This document shows, piece by piece, positions 1-11,365 of a stretch of 64,000 nucleotides of DNA. Position 1 is the first letter of the stretch. Each line of letters begins with the position of its first letter. Origin of the DNA: Pachyseris speciosa (Eukaryota; Cnidaria; Anthozoa; Scleractinia; Pachyseridae); assembly GCA_016490735.1 (NCBI GenBank), contig JAEMWC010000055.1, forward strand, positions 1,387,501-1,451,500. Reading direction: 5' to 3'. Made by a program: the position numbers and the translations under genes. The notes beneath the pieces are model-generated. The model searched no databases. It was not told where the DNA came from and saw only the letters and a list, made by a program, of their open reading frames with translations.

Positions 1-320
1 AATGGTGCCTAGCAATGTCATTGTTGATGTCACCATTTCTCATTGCTCATTTGTGTTCAGTCACTCTTATGTTCAAATTTCTACCATTCTTACCGATATT
101 AAGTGGCCTGACAGTAGCAGCATCCGATCTTTTAAACTGCTCCCTGTCTGTCCTTTGGTTTGTCTTTGTCCTTAAGGTTTGTCAATAGTTGTCGTAAAGT
201 TGTGATGGGTCTGTGAGCGACACGGATATTGTAAGGTTGTAGTATCCGTGCAATGGTTTCAGAAGTTCCTTTCAAGTAGGGTACAGTTGCTGTAGTGACT
301 GGTGTTGGGTTAGCGTTCAT
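1..320 (-). pseudogene. Penelope-like element, GIY-YIG endonuclease fragment (degenerate)
   Basis: Reading right to left, the minus strand encodes a PLE linker (motifs KGTSETIARILQ and LRQLLTN) that runs into the start of the GIY-YIG nuclease domain. After the linker the reading frame breaks: the stretch QAT-YIGKNGRNLNIRV is recovered only by shifting frame, followed by TEHK, an in-frame TGA, then AMRNGDINNDIARHH. The domain runs off the left edge, so catalytic C-terminal residues cannot be judged. With stops and at least one frameshift it cannot make protein. The same family supplies the 319-bp repeat units immediately to the right. PLE identity is from recall of cnidarian PLE proteins and is fairly secure. 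Confidence 0.75.
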
Positions 321-345
321 AGCGTCTTGGTTCTAGCCTGTAAGT

Positions 346-1299
346 GTTGCATCTAACAAAGTCGTGGTTGCAGTTGTTCTTGCTGAAAACATTGTCAAGT
401 ATTTGCGTTCGTCTGCTAAACTGTCGCATGAGTCGCAAGCTAGTTGCGCTCGTCTAGTTAAGGTCTGTATTGTTGTTGCTTTGGGTGAAGTAGGGTTGTA
501 AGATGATTCATCAAGTAGTCTGCCAGTGTGTGTAGGATCGCACTGGAAAGTTGGTTTACTAACTTAGAACGGACACCACTGAACCATTGCCAACAGCGTC
601 CAGCACCTTACAAACGACTTATTGATGATATCAACAACAGACAAAGAATAAACAAACCAACTTTGTTGCATCTAACAAAGTCGTGGTTGTAGTTGTTCTT
701 GCTGAAAACATTGTCAAGTATTTGCGTTCGTCTGCTAAACTGTCGCATGAGTCGCAAGCTAGTTGCGCTCGTCTAGTTAAGGTCTGTATTGTTGTTGCTT
801 TGGGTGAAGTAGGGTTGTAAGATGATTCATCAAGTAGTCTGCCAGTGTGTGTAGGATCGCACTGGAAAGTTGGTTTACTAACTTAGAACGGACACCACTG
901 AACCATTGCCAACAGCGTCCAGCACCTTACAAACGACTTATTGATGATATCAACAACAGACAAAGAATAAACAAACCAACTTTGTTGCATCTAACAAAGT
1001 CGTGGTTGTAGTTGTTCTTGCTGAAACATTGTCAAGTATTTGCGTTCGTCTGCTAAACTGTCGCATGAGTCGCAAGCTAGTTGCGCTCGTCTAGTTAAGG
1101 TCCGTATTGTTGTTGCTTTGGGTGAAGTAGGGTTGTAAGATGATTCATCAAGTAGTCTGCCAGTGTGTGTAGGATCGCACTGGAAAGTTGGTTTACTAAC
1201 TTAGAACGGACACCACTGAACCATTGCCAACAGCATCCAGCACCTTACAAACGACTTATTGATGATATCAACAACAGACAAAGAATAAACAAACCAACT
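346..1299. repeat. Three tandem copies of a 319-bp chimeric PLE unit
   Basis: Three near-identical units begin about 346, 665 and 984 (period 319; the third has a one-base deletion in the tract ctgaaacatt). Each unit is a fusion of two PLE pieces in opposite orientation. Its left half encodes, on the minus strand, the linker between reverse transcriptase and endonuclease (RLLDESSYNPTS). Its right half encodes, on the plus strand, the protein's C-terminal tail (ESWFTNLERTPLN, then PAPYKRLIDDINNRQ). The tandem array therefore arose after an inversion joined the two pieces. The near identity of copies suggests recent amplification or a gene-conversion process. Confidence 0.85.
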
Positions 1300-1640
1300 A
1301 ATTTGACTAACAATACACCTATGAACATCTGACTAACAAAAGACGGATTGAAACACACCAATCACAGTTTACAGTCTTCACAGCCAATAATATCACGGCT
1401 TAACTGACAGACGGCCAATAACATCATGACTTCGTTGACCAATCACATCAACGATCAGAGTACTTATACCATCTCCTGATGTTACTCAAATCACTTGACT
1501 CTGATGATGACTTCCACTCAAGCTGTCGAAACATCAGTCAATGTCACCACAAAAAGTCCTTCTCAGGACTAGACTCACCAGGACGAACGTGCTTCACTTA
1601 GTTATGATTAAGTAGCATTCATAACTGTGATGATCATTCA
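1300..1640 (+). mobile_element. PLE 3' end: C-terminal tail, stop and terminal region
   Basis: The plus-strand tail frame of the third repeat unit continues through NKPTNLTNNTPMNI to a TGA at 1330-1332, then into non-coding DNA with the layout typical of coral PLE 3' ends, including a hammerhead-like block at 1501-1539 and a short stem (agtccttctcaggact). The sense of the hammerhead block agrees with the tail frame. The element is 5'-truncated to this tail by the inverted chimeric array. Confidence 0.6.
1501..1539 (+). ncRNA. Hammerhead-like motif, degenerate
   Basis: Core CTGATGA (1501-1507), then a weak stem II closed by GAC/GTC with an unpaired T, then GAAAC (1528-1532), a four-base loop and GTC (1537-1539). 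The order and spacing fit the minimal type I hammerhead of PLEs, but I find no convincing stem I between the flanks and stem II is short, so it is probably inactive. Confidence 0.5.
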
Positions 1641-2157
1641 CATATTCATACTTATCTGCAGTTCAAAAACATGATTTTCATATATTCATTCACACAGAGA
1701 ATTGCACCAGAAGTGCCTGAAGTGGGGTTACCACAGTGACTCTTGTACAGCCTTGAACTTTATCCAGTGATGTTTAGCCTGTGGTTTGTCAAGTGGTAAT
1801 GGACAAAAAATGTTTGGAACTCAGAGGCTTAGCTGAAGGTTTAATGGATAAAATTAGTGGGTATTTATTGCAGTAAACGTATTTTATAAAGTATCAACCC
1901 TGGATTTACAGGGAAGGCCAGGTAGTGCCACTATGACCATAAACAAATGGTAACTGATTAACTTTGCTTAGTTACAGGCAAAGCAGATACACGAACATGT
2001 GCTAGTGTTTAGTCTGACCAATGATAGGAACAATCAAATGATGTTTATCCAAACTATTTTCACAAAAGTACAGTGACCAATCATCATTGGTCTCATCAGT
2101 GTCAGTAAATGCATACTGCAAACCAACAAAGAATATGACATGCATTACTGATCATAC

Positions 2158-2284
2158 CTGCACCTCTGACAGGCCACATTCAGTCTTTGCCAGTTCCAGC
2201 AAAGGTTTGATGCAGTGCAAGAGTGTTGTTTGTCCACATGTCTTGAGGATCAGACGTTGTCTGGACACAAACATGCTGCTCTCA
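2158..2284 (-). CDS. AMD1: S-adenosylmethionine decarboxylase, coding exon 3 (processing site)
   Basis: On the minus strand the exon is bounded by an acceptor (ttgacag) and a donor (CAG|GTATGA). It starts with the last base of a split serine codon and carries 42 whole codons. It contains the proenzyme self-cleavage site SESSMFVS, where the Glu-Ser bond breaks and the serine becomes the pyruvoyl cofactor, followed by LILKTCG with the cysteine equivalent to the human proton-donor Cys82, and [17 protein letters not shown]1 makes decarboxylated AdoMet for spermidine and spermine synthesis in the cytosol. The frame joins exactly to the exon at 4115-4201. Remaining exons must lie left of the window: I see none in 1-2157, which is PLE sequence and unassigned intron. 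Confidence 0.93.
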
Positions 2285-2754
2285 CTGTCAAATTCAGAGT
2301 AAAGTCCAGAAAATTACACCTTAGTATATAAAGTAGAGAAAAAAAAACATCCATAGAAACTGAATACACTCCACTTATAATGCATTAACCTGAAAATTAT
2401 AATTCAAATAGCATAACAAATTAGGGGTGGAGAATGGTTCTTCAAAAAATATGTGTCTCGTAGATTATGAGTTTTTGTCCAATTTTACTGGTCTTGCCAT
2501 CTCGATTTTTTTTTCACAACATCGTCTTGGAGTCTCAATTTCTTTTACAAGGCTAAGAAGTCTCAGGCTCACAGAAAATATATTTAGAGTAAGAAACTCA
2601 GTTTTTATCTACCTAAAGTATATGCTTATAGTATGAATAATTTGCCTAATTGTATTCAAAATATAGTTGTAACATATTGTAAAACTGCACTTTATTTGTA
2701 CTTTAAATTTAGAAGTAATGTATTGTACACGACCCTACAAGCTTTCACCTTTCA

Positions 2755-3628
2755 TACTGTAAAAACTTGTGTATAAGCCACACTCATAGATAAGCTACAC
2801 CCCCAAATTTCAAGCATGAATTTGAGAATAAAAACTTGCTGAAATCTAATGCGGTGTATTTGTAGTGACCTTAAGATGTTAAACAACTCTTAAAATACCT
2901 TTCACAAGCTTATCTTTAATAGGGGTTGTCTTCATTGTTTTAAAAAGCCCACAGTTGAAATGAAAACGATGGCATTTGAACGAAAATAAAGTGCAGGATA
3001 CATTGACATTTGCTTAGTAACCATGCAGACATTTACCATTTACAGAGGGAAGTCTGGACACCAGAGTAGCTGACCACAATCAAACAACATGGAAAGGTTC
3101 GCTTTCGCATCAGCTGTGAGTGGATATTTGTTTTTAAAGACGTATGGAAGCCATCCATAAGAGAAAACCTTGTCACTAAACGAGAGTTAAACAACCCCAA
3201 TGATAAAAAAAGCCATACAAGAAAGGCAACGAAACGGTTGGCCATTTGCCTCCCAAGTTCTTCCGAATAGCGTGGTATTTTCTTGCACGTAGTGGAGAGA
3301 TCAGTGTTGAAGTGATCAGTCAAAGACAACACTGTAAGCAGTTTTGTGGAAGTATGGACATTCCATGACAATTAGAGTTTAGAACTACTGGCGAACAAGT
3401 TTCAGGTGTAGAACCTGAAGATACAAACAACTTCTTTAGGAGCCACCATTTCTACTGAAAGCAATGTGTTTCATCTTTATTTACTGAAGGTTTTTAGTGC
3501 TATTTGTGACCCCATAGAAGCCAGTTTACTCCCTCTGAATGCAATGGTCTTGTACATAAGCCGCACCCACGATTTTGAGCCCAAAATTTCGGCAAAAAGA
3601 TGCAGCTTACACACAAGTTTTTATGGTA
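2755..3628. mobile_element. MITE with 25-30 bp inverted termini
   Basis: The left end TACTGTAAAAACTTGTGTAT is mirrored at the right end, whose complement reads TACCATAAAAACTTGTGTGT. It lies in the AMD1 intron between coding exons 2 and 3. I recognise no transposase inside; the 112-codon open frame at 3033-3371 has no known motif. A TA duplication is possible but not separable from the termini, so the superfamily (Tc1/mariner or pogo type) is a guess. Confidence 0.6.
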
Positions 3629-4114
3629 CTTTTTGCGTATAAATAAAGGCAACCTACCTACCCCACCTACCTATTGTCCAGAGCCAATGAGATCACACTG
3701 CTTTGGCAGACTAACTGACAGATGGCTTAGCCCGGGGGTAGAGGGGGATGGGTGGTGTAAGTGATGGTGAGGCGTGAATGAGGCCAGGGGATCTGTTTCT
3801 TAAAATGTCCGAAGAGTTTTTGGTCCTTGAAAGTATTTTCCAAGTGCGTTTCTCATTGATTGGTGACAGGTTTTCGAGCAAAGTAACCCAATGTACCGGT
3901 ATTTATTAATCTAAACTTTTCCCCCTTCCCCTTCTGTTGTTCAATATGGTCCAGAGTGCATGTCAATAAACATTGATCATGTGAAATAGTTTATCGGTGG
4001 TTCCAAAATGTTTTCCAGAGTTTTGAGAGGCCCACGCCTGGCTATTATACTGAAATATAAAATAATACATGTTGTTATGTATCATTAAATAATTTGATCA
4101 TTTTAAGGATTTAC
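3629..4114. other. AMD1 intron sequence with no recognised element
   Basis: Unassigned intronic DNA. It holds short homopolymer and CCTAC-rich stretches but no open frame, splice-bounded exon or inverted repeat that I could support. Confidence 0.4.
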
Positions 4115-4201
4115 CTAAGGAGGTAAGCAATCATATCTTGATTCCTCTTCTCACTGATAATAGTGCAGTTCACTAGCTTTAAAAGCTCTGACCATTTCTC
4201 T
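4115..4201 (-). CDS. AMD1: S-adenosylmethionine decarboxylase, coding exon 2
   Basis: An 87-base exon flanked by acceptor tttgtttcag and donor CTTAG|GTAAAT on the minus strand. It encodes EKWSELLKLVNCTIISEK then RNQDMIAYLL, matching the family block that in human reads SEWDILLKDVQCSIIS before the processing site. It starts with one base completing an Arg codon from exon 1 and ends with AG, which with the first T of the next exon makes the serine of SESS. Both junctions keep frame, which is strong support although the exon is too short to stand out as an ORF. Confidence 0.92.
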
Positions 4202-4947
4202 CTGAAACAAAAATATACAATATAATATTAATAACAATAATTAAAGAATCTTATATTATAGAGCAATTTTGAATCCAGTGCCGTAAAACCAAAACCAAAG
4301 TAATTAATCCTGGCCAATCACAAACGACACATACAATGCAGTGAACCAATCAAAACTCAAAGTAATTATATGTAGCCGGCAGAAAGCGCAGGAAAAAGTT
4401 CGTGCGAGTCATAATTGGTTATGGTTTTACTTCTGATTGGTTGAGAAAGTGGCATGAGTATCTTTAACCAATCACTGAGGGTAGTAAGACAAAGACAAAA
4501 ACAATTCACTAATTACTTTCGACACTCAACTGAAAAGCACTCTAACAATATTTACCAATCTTATATTATTACATTTAACAATCTTAGCATCCGCTGTAAG
4601 TTCAACTTGTAAAATGCTATATTTGAGGAGGCCTTACTAACATATTAAGCTTTATATTAACCCATTGACTGCTAGCCGTTTTTACGTTTTCAGAGTGATT
4701 TTCCACCTATAAAAGATCCATAGCATTTCGTGACTCTTTCTTAGAAACTACCATGGAAAGTGGTGCTGTCCTAAGGCACTGGAGGCTCAAGGTTTCTGAA
4801 AACATCATTATGAAGTAGCTACTTCTTATCGGTGGAGCTACAAGAAAGGCCCAAGTTCTGTTTGCTTGCGATTTTTTCTAAGTTTTCAGCCATTTTTCAT
4901 CTTTAGTGGCTGCTTGATGAGCATCATTAAGCGTGATGAGCTAACCG

Positions 4948-5392
4948 CCGACCAGTTAGCTCAGTGGTAGAACACCGGACTACCGTGCGGGAGGTCGCGG
5001 GTTCAAACCCCGGCCGGACCAACACTCAGGGTCTTTAAATAATTGAGGAGAAAGCGCTGCCTTTGTAATGACATCTACATGTGGTTAGACTTACTAGTCT
5101 TCTCAGATAAGGACGATAAACCGTAGGCCCCGTCTCACAACTCTTCATAATTGATTCTGTGGGACGTTAAAGAACCACTAGGGACGTAACAAAACTCTGG
5201 CAGTGACCACCCCTAGTGTCTGTCTTAATTTGATATTGATATTATGGGGGCACCCATAACTCAACTTTATTAATTGTAAACTGCATTATAAGCAGTCTGG
5301 CAAAAGTCCCCCGGCCAGTGTTGTAAAGCGCCTAGAACAGCTAGTGATATAGGCACTATATAAATAGATTATTATTATTATTAATTTATTAG
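4948..5392 (+). mobile_element. tRNA-derived SINE, near full length
   Basis: The head carries pol III promoter boxes: A box gttagctcagtggtag and B box gcgggttcaaaccccg (about 4955-5018). The body follows to a tail ending tgtaaagcgcctagaac, then ctatataaatag and an (ATT)n tract near 5375. The tRNA-like head lacks a sound anticodon arm and continues into the body without a terminator, so it is not a tRNA gene. A second copy lies in reverse at 24595-24910. Confidence 0.8.
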
Positions 5393-5495
5393 CTAAGAGT
5401 CCACTTTCTCAAAGAATCGAGCAAGGTGATGTACTTTGTTGTCGAATTTGGCTTGTTACTCAACGAACTGGGAATTTAGCTGGTCAGACACCTAG

Positions 5496-5834
5496 TACCT
5501 TTGGGACTCGACTATTGATGAATTTCTCGACCTACAGCCGCATATTTTGGAATTTGTGAGCACTGAAGATGACCACAAGCAGGAAGTTTTGGTGGTAGGT
5601 CAGAGTGGCTGTAGACTTAGTTTATATGTGAAAGAACTGGAGGAAGGAATGGGCACTGTCAAAAATTCTCGTTATTTCCCAGCATGCAATGTGGTCGACA
5701 TGTTGAAAATGGCAGGAAGGCCCGAATGCACTGGAACAAAGGGCTGTATCTACGCTTGGGAGAAGAATATGAACAAACAAGAGGCTACAATTAGCCTAAA
5801 CTCGGGCTTGCAAAAAACAGTATTGTATCCCTAA
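5496..5834 (+). CDS. Uncharacterised open frame inside the TTAA element
   Basis: About 112 codons, open from just after a TAG at 5493-5495 to a TAA, with no ATG near its 5' end. Visible stretches include WDSTIDEFLDLQPHIL, VGQSGCRLSLYVKELEE and ECTGTKGCIYAWEKN. Codon use looks protein-like and it sits in the middle of a transposon, so it may be a remnant of a transposon-encoded or captured gene. I recognise no family and no DDE or RNase H signature. Confidence 0.3.
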   Translation, partial: YLWDSTIDEFLDLQPHILEFVSTEDDHKQEVLVVGQSGCRLSLYVKELEEGMGTVKNSRYFPACNVVDMLKMAGRPECTGTKGCIYAWEKNMNKQEATISLNSGLQKTVLYP

Positions 5835-6526
5835 CTGGAAGTCTGTCTTTCTTACATCAGATGCATTGTGTTTAGCTTGTGTTGGAGTCTATTTCTTTAG
5901 ACCCCTATCAACATATATTCCTCTAAAATACAGCTCAACCATTGAGAACAATAATTATAACACTTGTAAAAAATATTTCTAAAAGAACAAGAAAAAGAGA
6001 AACAGAAAAAATAAAGCCCGTGATATATACCACTAAAGGACATCGAACCCAGTTTAGCTGCATCACAGGCAGGAACAATGACCTTTAGGCCACAGAGGTT
6101 TATCATTATGCAAGGTGATAAAAATAGTGTATTGATTCCAAAAAAAAACTAAGCACACTTGTTTTCGCTTCGATGGATAATTGTTTGAGAAAAGAAACGC
6201 TTATCGAACGATGTAGGATTTTTTCGCATAAATGTGAATGGAGTCTCGGTGAAATGTGAGTAGAAAATTAAGTAGCGGAGTGAAACTGTTTACAAATACG
6301 CCAATCCAGGGTCATTTGAAACACAAGACAGGAACGTTTCTGGACAGTTTCAAGCCGCTAGTACATTTGTAAAAACTAATCGCTTATCATTCAAAAATTA
6401 AAGTCCAGAAATTGAGATATTGTGGGAAAATAGTAAATTAACTACCTGTCAAACAAAATCTCAGGGGTGTGTGATATCCCGTACTTGAGTTATTCAACAA
6501 AATGTACATCTCAATGGAGCGGATAC

Positions 6527-7068
6527 GGGGAACACGGCAGTCCATCTGGAGTTAAATTTTGGTCATGTTAAAAGCTTTCTTCTCGCTGTTGAACTTGCAA
6601 ACATTCGTATAGACACTTCTCTTAACATATTAGTTGTTCAGACTTCAAAGACACAAGGTGAATCGACGTTTTCCGATACGTGACAACAAGTATCATTCTT
6701 GCTGTTGATATGAGATTTATACTTCCGAATCACTCGGCCGTGAAAGGTCAAACTCCCTTTGTCTGTAGTCTCTAATTTTTGGCGCTCCCCTCGCGTCGCG
6801 TCTCCTCGCAACTTCGCGCGCGCACGTGTCTTTTGCCCGCCCCACAATCCATCGCCAAAATTAGAGACTACTCGCAGTCTACTGAAGCAGACACGAGGAA
6901 ACACGGCAGTCCATCTGGAGTTAAGTTTACTCATGTTAAAAGCTTTCTTCTCGCCGTTGAACTTGCAATCATTCGCATAGACACTTCTCTTAACATATTG
7001 TTTGTTCAGACTTTGAAAGACACAAGGTGAATCAGCATTTTCCGATACGTGACAACAGGCATCACTCT
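6527..7068. repeat. Direct repeat of about 175 bp with a small MITE between copies
   Basis: The stretch from about 6527 to 6700 (beginning aacacggcagtccatctgga) recurs at about 6894-7068 with scattered differences. The copies enclose a 117-bp hairpin at 6764-6880 whose termini are gtagtctctaattt and aaattagagactac, the same termini as the small element at 46050-46144. Confidence 0.7.
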
Positions 7069-7548
7069 GTTAAAAATAGTTAGCGCTTGCGCAAGAACGC
7101 CGGAAGTGCACTTTGTGGATGATACTCGACGACGAAAAAGAATAACCGTCGGTAATCTTAGACCCGGGCGACACGCGAGAAGCGCGCAGCCCGAGTAAAA
7201 AGTTGTTTCTAAGCTAGAACAAGGACTGAATTTTGTTAGGATGGTTGAAGTTTGGTTTTTCGACGATGATTTCTTTGAAAAACATGAAGGCAAAAAGGGA
7301 CATTTTCGTCGTTTCTCTTTGACGTTAAAAACAGTCAGTTTCATTCTTGTCCAAACTCAAAAGGCCATATTTGGTAAAAATCGCTACGTTTCTTGCGTTT
7401 ATTGGACATCCAAATTTAAAGGACATTCCATTTCGTGTTCACAACTGACAGTTAAGGCAATATTCGTGCAATTGAGAAAGTTGCAATGTTTTGAAGCATA
7501 GCAGTCTTGTGCGGCCGGTTTCGGCTGTTGTAGGAGTCAATGGGTTAA

Positions 7549-8856
7549 AATATTGAGGTGCCCACAGCCAGGAAGGATCATTGTAAAATTTAAAACAGTC
7601 TCTGGCTAGAATATTTAAAAACACAAACTTCCAACTGCCTAAACTAGCCTTCAACATGTGAAATGATATTCATTTCACTGGTGAAGACTGCTTGTGTTAT
7701 TATATAGTGAAAGCTTGTGTTATTTAAAACATTTTTTAATAGAGAATGCTTTAAATTTTATTATAAGCCTTATAGTGTCCTTTATGCCTTCTCGCCATTG
7801 CCAACATCATTCTTTCTTCTTTGTTTTTCTTTATATTAATTTTTATTCATCATTATAATATTGTTATAAATTTTAGCACCTCTGATAATGCTGTCTGTAG
7901 TGTAGCAAATAATAAAATAACAATAAAATAACAACTGTTTAACATTTTATAATGCACATTGCCATCAGAAGATGCTTGCATGCACATAACAATCAATCCA
8001 GTAAATCCAAAACCAAATGAGAAAATAACCAACACATTTTTTTCACCAATACAGTAGCCCATATGGGAATGGCCATCAACTAGTTCTACTAAACTGTATA
8101 GACAAAGTGCTAGTCAAAAATTGAAGGGTTCCAGGCAAGAATGACCTCCTGGTGTTTTGGTCATGTGGACTTAATTTTTGTTAGGAAACATTCCTCTGCA
8201 TTATTTTGGGCTGGTTTCTGCTTTGTTTTGGAGAAAGATTGTATGCAAAACACGCAGTATATCCTGTTGGCGTCTTTTGGAGATCTTATGTTGAGAGAGA
8301 AACAAAAGAAACCTTCAGTAAACCGCTGCAAGCAGCTGATTACTTGGTCCGATAGAGTGATTTGCTTATTATATCACTGCTTTCTGCATTAACCGCTGCC
8401 TCGCTAGAATGGAAGGTGGGTGCCTGGGGTATCCAGGGGCTTCCACTGTGGCCAGCAAGCCCCTAGATAGAATACCGCCCTCATGGCTGGCAAATCCTTG
8501 CAACCCAGCCACGAGCCCCCATTCCAGGCACCCGTCAACACTGCATGAATCAGTGGAAGGAAAAAAAAAGGGGGGGGGGAGTGGGGGGGAGGGGAGTGGG
8601 GGGAGGGAACGCTGAGAAACACCGCTTGGAGCTGCTGTGAGAGGCAAAGAAACCGCTAAGAAGTGCCAAAAGATAAACACTGCACGCTTGTAGAAGACCG
8701 CTAGGAAATCACAAGAACATAAGCTGAAGGAAAAAAAAACGTAGCTACAACGAACCATGTGAGCCTGCACTTGAACAGATTACCACTGGCCAGAGGTGCT
8801 CGATAAGCTCATGGCGGTTAACTTTGTTTAAATGACATTTGATTAAATTTAATATT
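7549..8856. other. AMD1 intron 1 sequence, mostly unassigned; G-rich tract
   Basis: No gene or bounded transposon that I can support. The stretch 8558-8610 is a polypurine, G-run-rich tract (runs of 5-10 G) that could form a G-quadruplex; it generates spurious open frames on both strands. Confidence 0.4.
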
Positions 8857-8889
8857 AACAGGTGTCAATTTACTTCTGGAGTGTCAAAA

Positions 8890-9120
8890 TACTTTTGGAG
8901 CACAGGATAATATCCGTACTATATGTTATTGTACGGTTATTATACGTACTATTCGGGTCAAACCAGTATAATAACCGTAAAATGCGGTGTTCTACGGTTA
9001 TTATACTCGAAAGGTGTCACTTACGGTTATTATACAAGCAAGTTACGATTAATAACCGTAGAAAGCACGGTTATTAATCGTACGTGGCGTCATCTCAGGT
9101 TATTATTCGTACGTTCACCA
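8890..9120. repeat. Subterminal cluster of short palindromic motifs (left arm)
   Basis: At least nine variants of acggttattatac or gattaataaccgta occur in both orientations at short spacing just inside the palindrome's end. The mirror cluster is at 22900-23120. Arrays of short inverted motifs near element ends often serve as transposase binding sites; that role is inferred. Confidence 0.7.
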
Positions 9121-9329
9121 GAGTTGGTCATGAGGAAATTTTCGATCTCCAGCCGCCATTACGGAAAAAAGTTTAGCAGGTCAAATTTGCAAGGCTGCTC
9201 TACATTTCTTTCCGAAAAGTAATTTCCTGAAGTTGTTTCCCCTAAAACTTTTTATTAAGCGAATCCATGACAGAAATGTTTGCCTCAAGAAAGCGCTATT
9301 TGGAAAAGTTTGCTCGTCGCAACGATCGA

Positions 9330-11340
9330 GGTAGGATACAGTGCGAGCCAGCGAGCCATGTGAGTCATGCGAGGCATAGCAGTGAGCCATGCGAGCCGTG
9401 CGAGCCATATTAGCGAGCCATGCGAGCCATAGCCGCGAGCCATGCGAGCCATGTGAAAAAATCGTGAAAAGTCGTAGGGTGAAGTATTCCAGGTTGTTGA
9501 CCATTTACCACAAATTCCCGGAAATTCCGGTTGGAATGCGAATGGTAAACGTTTTATTGGTTCGTCCCACTGGAAAATTCCCGGGACAAACGGGAGTTCT
9601 GAAAAGGTAGTCCGTTTTTCCCTGTTGGGACTTTCCCGATGGAAATTTGTTTACCATTCAGTTTCTATGTTTCGTACTAGTTTCAGTCCTCTTGGCTTTT
9701 GGGCGAGTGAAATCTATCCAATCAGCGAGCACGACATGCCAATCCAGAAATTTTAGGCAAATGGTAAAGAAAACGTACCATTCCTTCCGAATGAAAATTC
9801 CCAACCGAAACTTTTTTCTAAATGGTAAACAACCCCAGTCCAATTCAAAAGACAATACTTGCAAATTTCCTTCACAAAATGAAACCATTTTGTTGTCGGG
9901 GATTTCGTTGTCGCAGTTTTGAAATTGACACACTTCCATAGCCTTGAAACCCCATCGAAAATGGCACGGCTTCGAAGTGTTCAACCTCGTTCCCAGGGTC
10001 TCTCCTCTTCCCGCCCCCTGGAGCCAGGGGCGGGAAGAGGAGAGACCCTGGGAACGAGGTTGCGAAGTGTTTACACGGAACCTCTCTAAGCATTTTGTAA
10101 CCATAGTTATGCTCGCGCCACCATAGGTGACCGTTTACACGACCAATTAAACCGACACGGACTGGTACCGTGTCAATGAAAGGCGTAACCGCATCAAAGA
10201 GAACATTGTATTAAAGACGTCCAAACTTCAACAGAAATGGTGCGGGGTTGCGCTGCAACACCGTGATCACGTGATATGTGATGGGCAAGGTTGTCTACGT
10301 GGCACAGGGCCACAGTGAAATGACATGGTCAACTGATGTCATTGATACGTTACAAACTAGGATGGACAACAAAAGAGAATTTAGGTTTTGATACCAGCAT
10401 TTAAAGGGTTAAATGTAACAATCTCTTAAGAGAACACCGAATACAAAATTATGAAAAGGTAAAGCCGAAATCAAACTCAATCATACATTTTTTACAACGC
10501 GGACGGCAGCAATGTACATGGGCTGTTTCTAACTTCATTGCTACTTTCCCAGATCCTGGAGTTATTTTCGAGTGCCTATTATGAAAATACTCTGACATCA
10601 AGGATATTTTTCAACAAAAAAAGAAACAATATTCATAACTGTCTGCAAACAAAATGCAACCATAATATGTAAAAGTATGAAAACAAGAAGTACAAGCGGC
10701 AGTTCAAAGCTTAGTCTAGCTAAGTTCAATACTACGTCATTGTTCAGGAGTCAAGGAGGGACTGACTGTCAAAAGGATTGAAGATTTTTCGACCTTGCCC
10801 GGGCCACGAGCACGCTCAACCGTTCTCAAGAATGAAGCAGGAGAGAAAGACTAGTCCAGATTGTTTATGCTGTTCAGTCTTTTATCTCCCAATCAAATCA
10901 TTTCTCTTAATTGAATCTATCTATTTATTTATTTATTTTATTTTTCTTTTATTGTTTTAGCTTCTGTTTTTGTTGTTGTTGTTGTCGTTGTGTCTTAGCT
11001 TTGATCGTGATCTTTGATAATAATAATAATAATAATAATAATGTAAACAACATAAGTTCTCTTGATGAGCACTATGTGCTCTTAGAGCAAATGCCGTAGA
11101 AAAAATATTGTTTAAATAAAAAAATAAAATAAAAAAAAAGGAACTCAAAATTTGTTGCTCTCCCTTGACCCAGACTCTTGCAAGGGAGCGATCGCGATTG
11201 CAAAACTCTGAAAGTCATTTCCAGAAGCAAAACCAATTACAAAACGAATTATTTCCAATAAAAAATAGAAAAAATACATATGTTTTCTGATGGCTCACAT
11301 GACTCGCAGGGCTCGCTGGCTCGCAGATTATCCCGACCCC
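9330..11340. mobile_element. MULE-type foldback element with GCGAGCCAT repeat termini
   Basis: It is flanked by the 9-bp duplication AACGATCGA (9321-9329 and 11341-11349); the other palindrome arm has a single uninterrupted copy near 22690, proving an insertion. The left terminus is a tandem array of gcgagccat-like units (9348-9455); the right terminus is shorter and inverted. The interior holds pieces of other elements (accatttacc blocks at 9500-9830), a hairpin at 9982-10062 and AT-rich and (AAT)n tracts at 10915-11135. No transposase seen. Confidence 0.8.
9982..10062. mobile_element. 81-bp hairpin MITE with 9-bp target duplication
   Basis: A near-perfect inverted repeat starting CAACCTCGTTCCCAGGGTC with a few-base loop (ctggagccag), flanked by CGAAGTGTT at 9973-9981 and 10063-10071. 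The 9-bp duplication again points to MULE-type mobilisation. The terminus CAACCTCGTACCCAGGGTC recurs just upstream of PEX16 near 62128. Confidence 0.85.
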
Positions 11341-11365
11341 AACGATCGATGCGAAGCCATACCGA

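Larger units (their letters stand above)
4661..7544. mobile_element. TTAA-flanked element with CCC...GGG ends (piggyBac-like, non-autonomous)
   Basis: The left boundary reads TTAA|CCCATTGACTGCTAG (TTAA at 4657-4660) and the right boundary GAGTCAATGGG|TTAA (TTAA at 7545-7548), so an inverted CCCATTGACT terminus sits inside a TTAA duplication. TTAA targets with CCC-starting termini are typical of piggyBac elements; Kolobok also uses TTAA. The interior holds a nested SINE, an uncharacterised open frame and a 175-bp direct repeat. No transposase catalytic motif is visible, so this is a non-autonomous or eroded copy. Confidence 0.55.

Noticed and set aside
4951..5022. tRNA gene
   Set aside because: A and B boxes are present but the acceptor and anticodon arms do not fold and the sequence continues into a SINE body. 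The same holds for 24841-24909 (minus) and 41251-41324.
5496..5834. piggyBac transposase for the TTAA element
   Set aside because: The open frame shows none of the DDE residues or blocks I know for piggyBac; left as uncharacterised.
7241..7501. Open frame starting MVEVWFFDDD, resembling the LLEVWF block of AMD1
   Set aside because: It is on the opposite strand to AMD1, lacks FEGxEK, and the true first exon was found at 31328-31434.
8862..9222. Two overlapping open frames rich in RLLY and NN repeats, mirrored at 22794-23154
   Set aside because: They read through the short palindromic motif clusters in several frames at once; translation is a by-product of the repeat.
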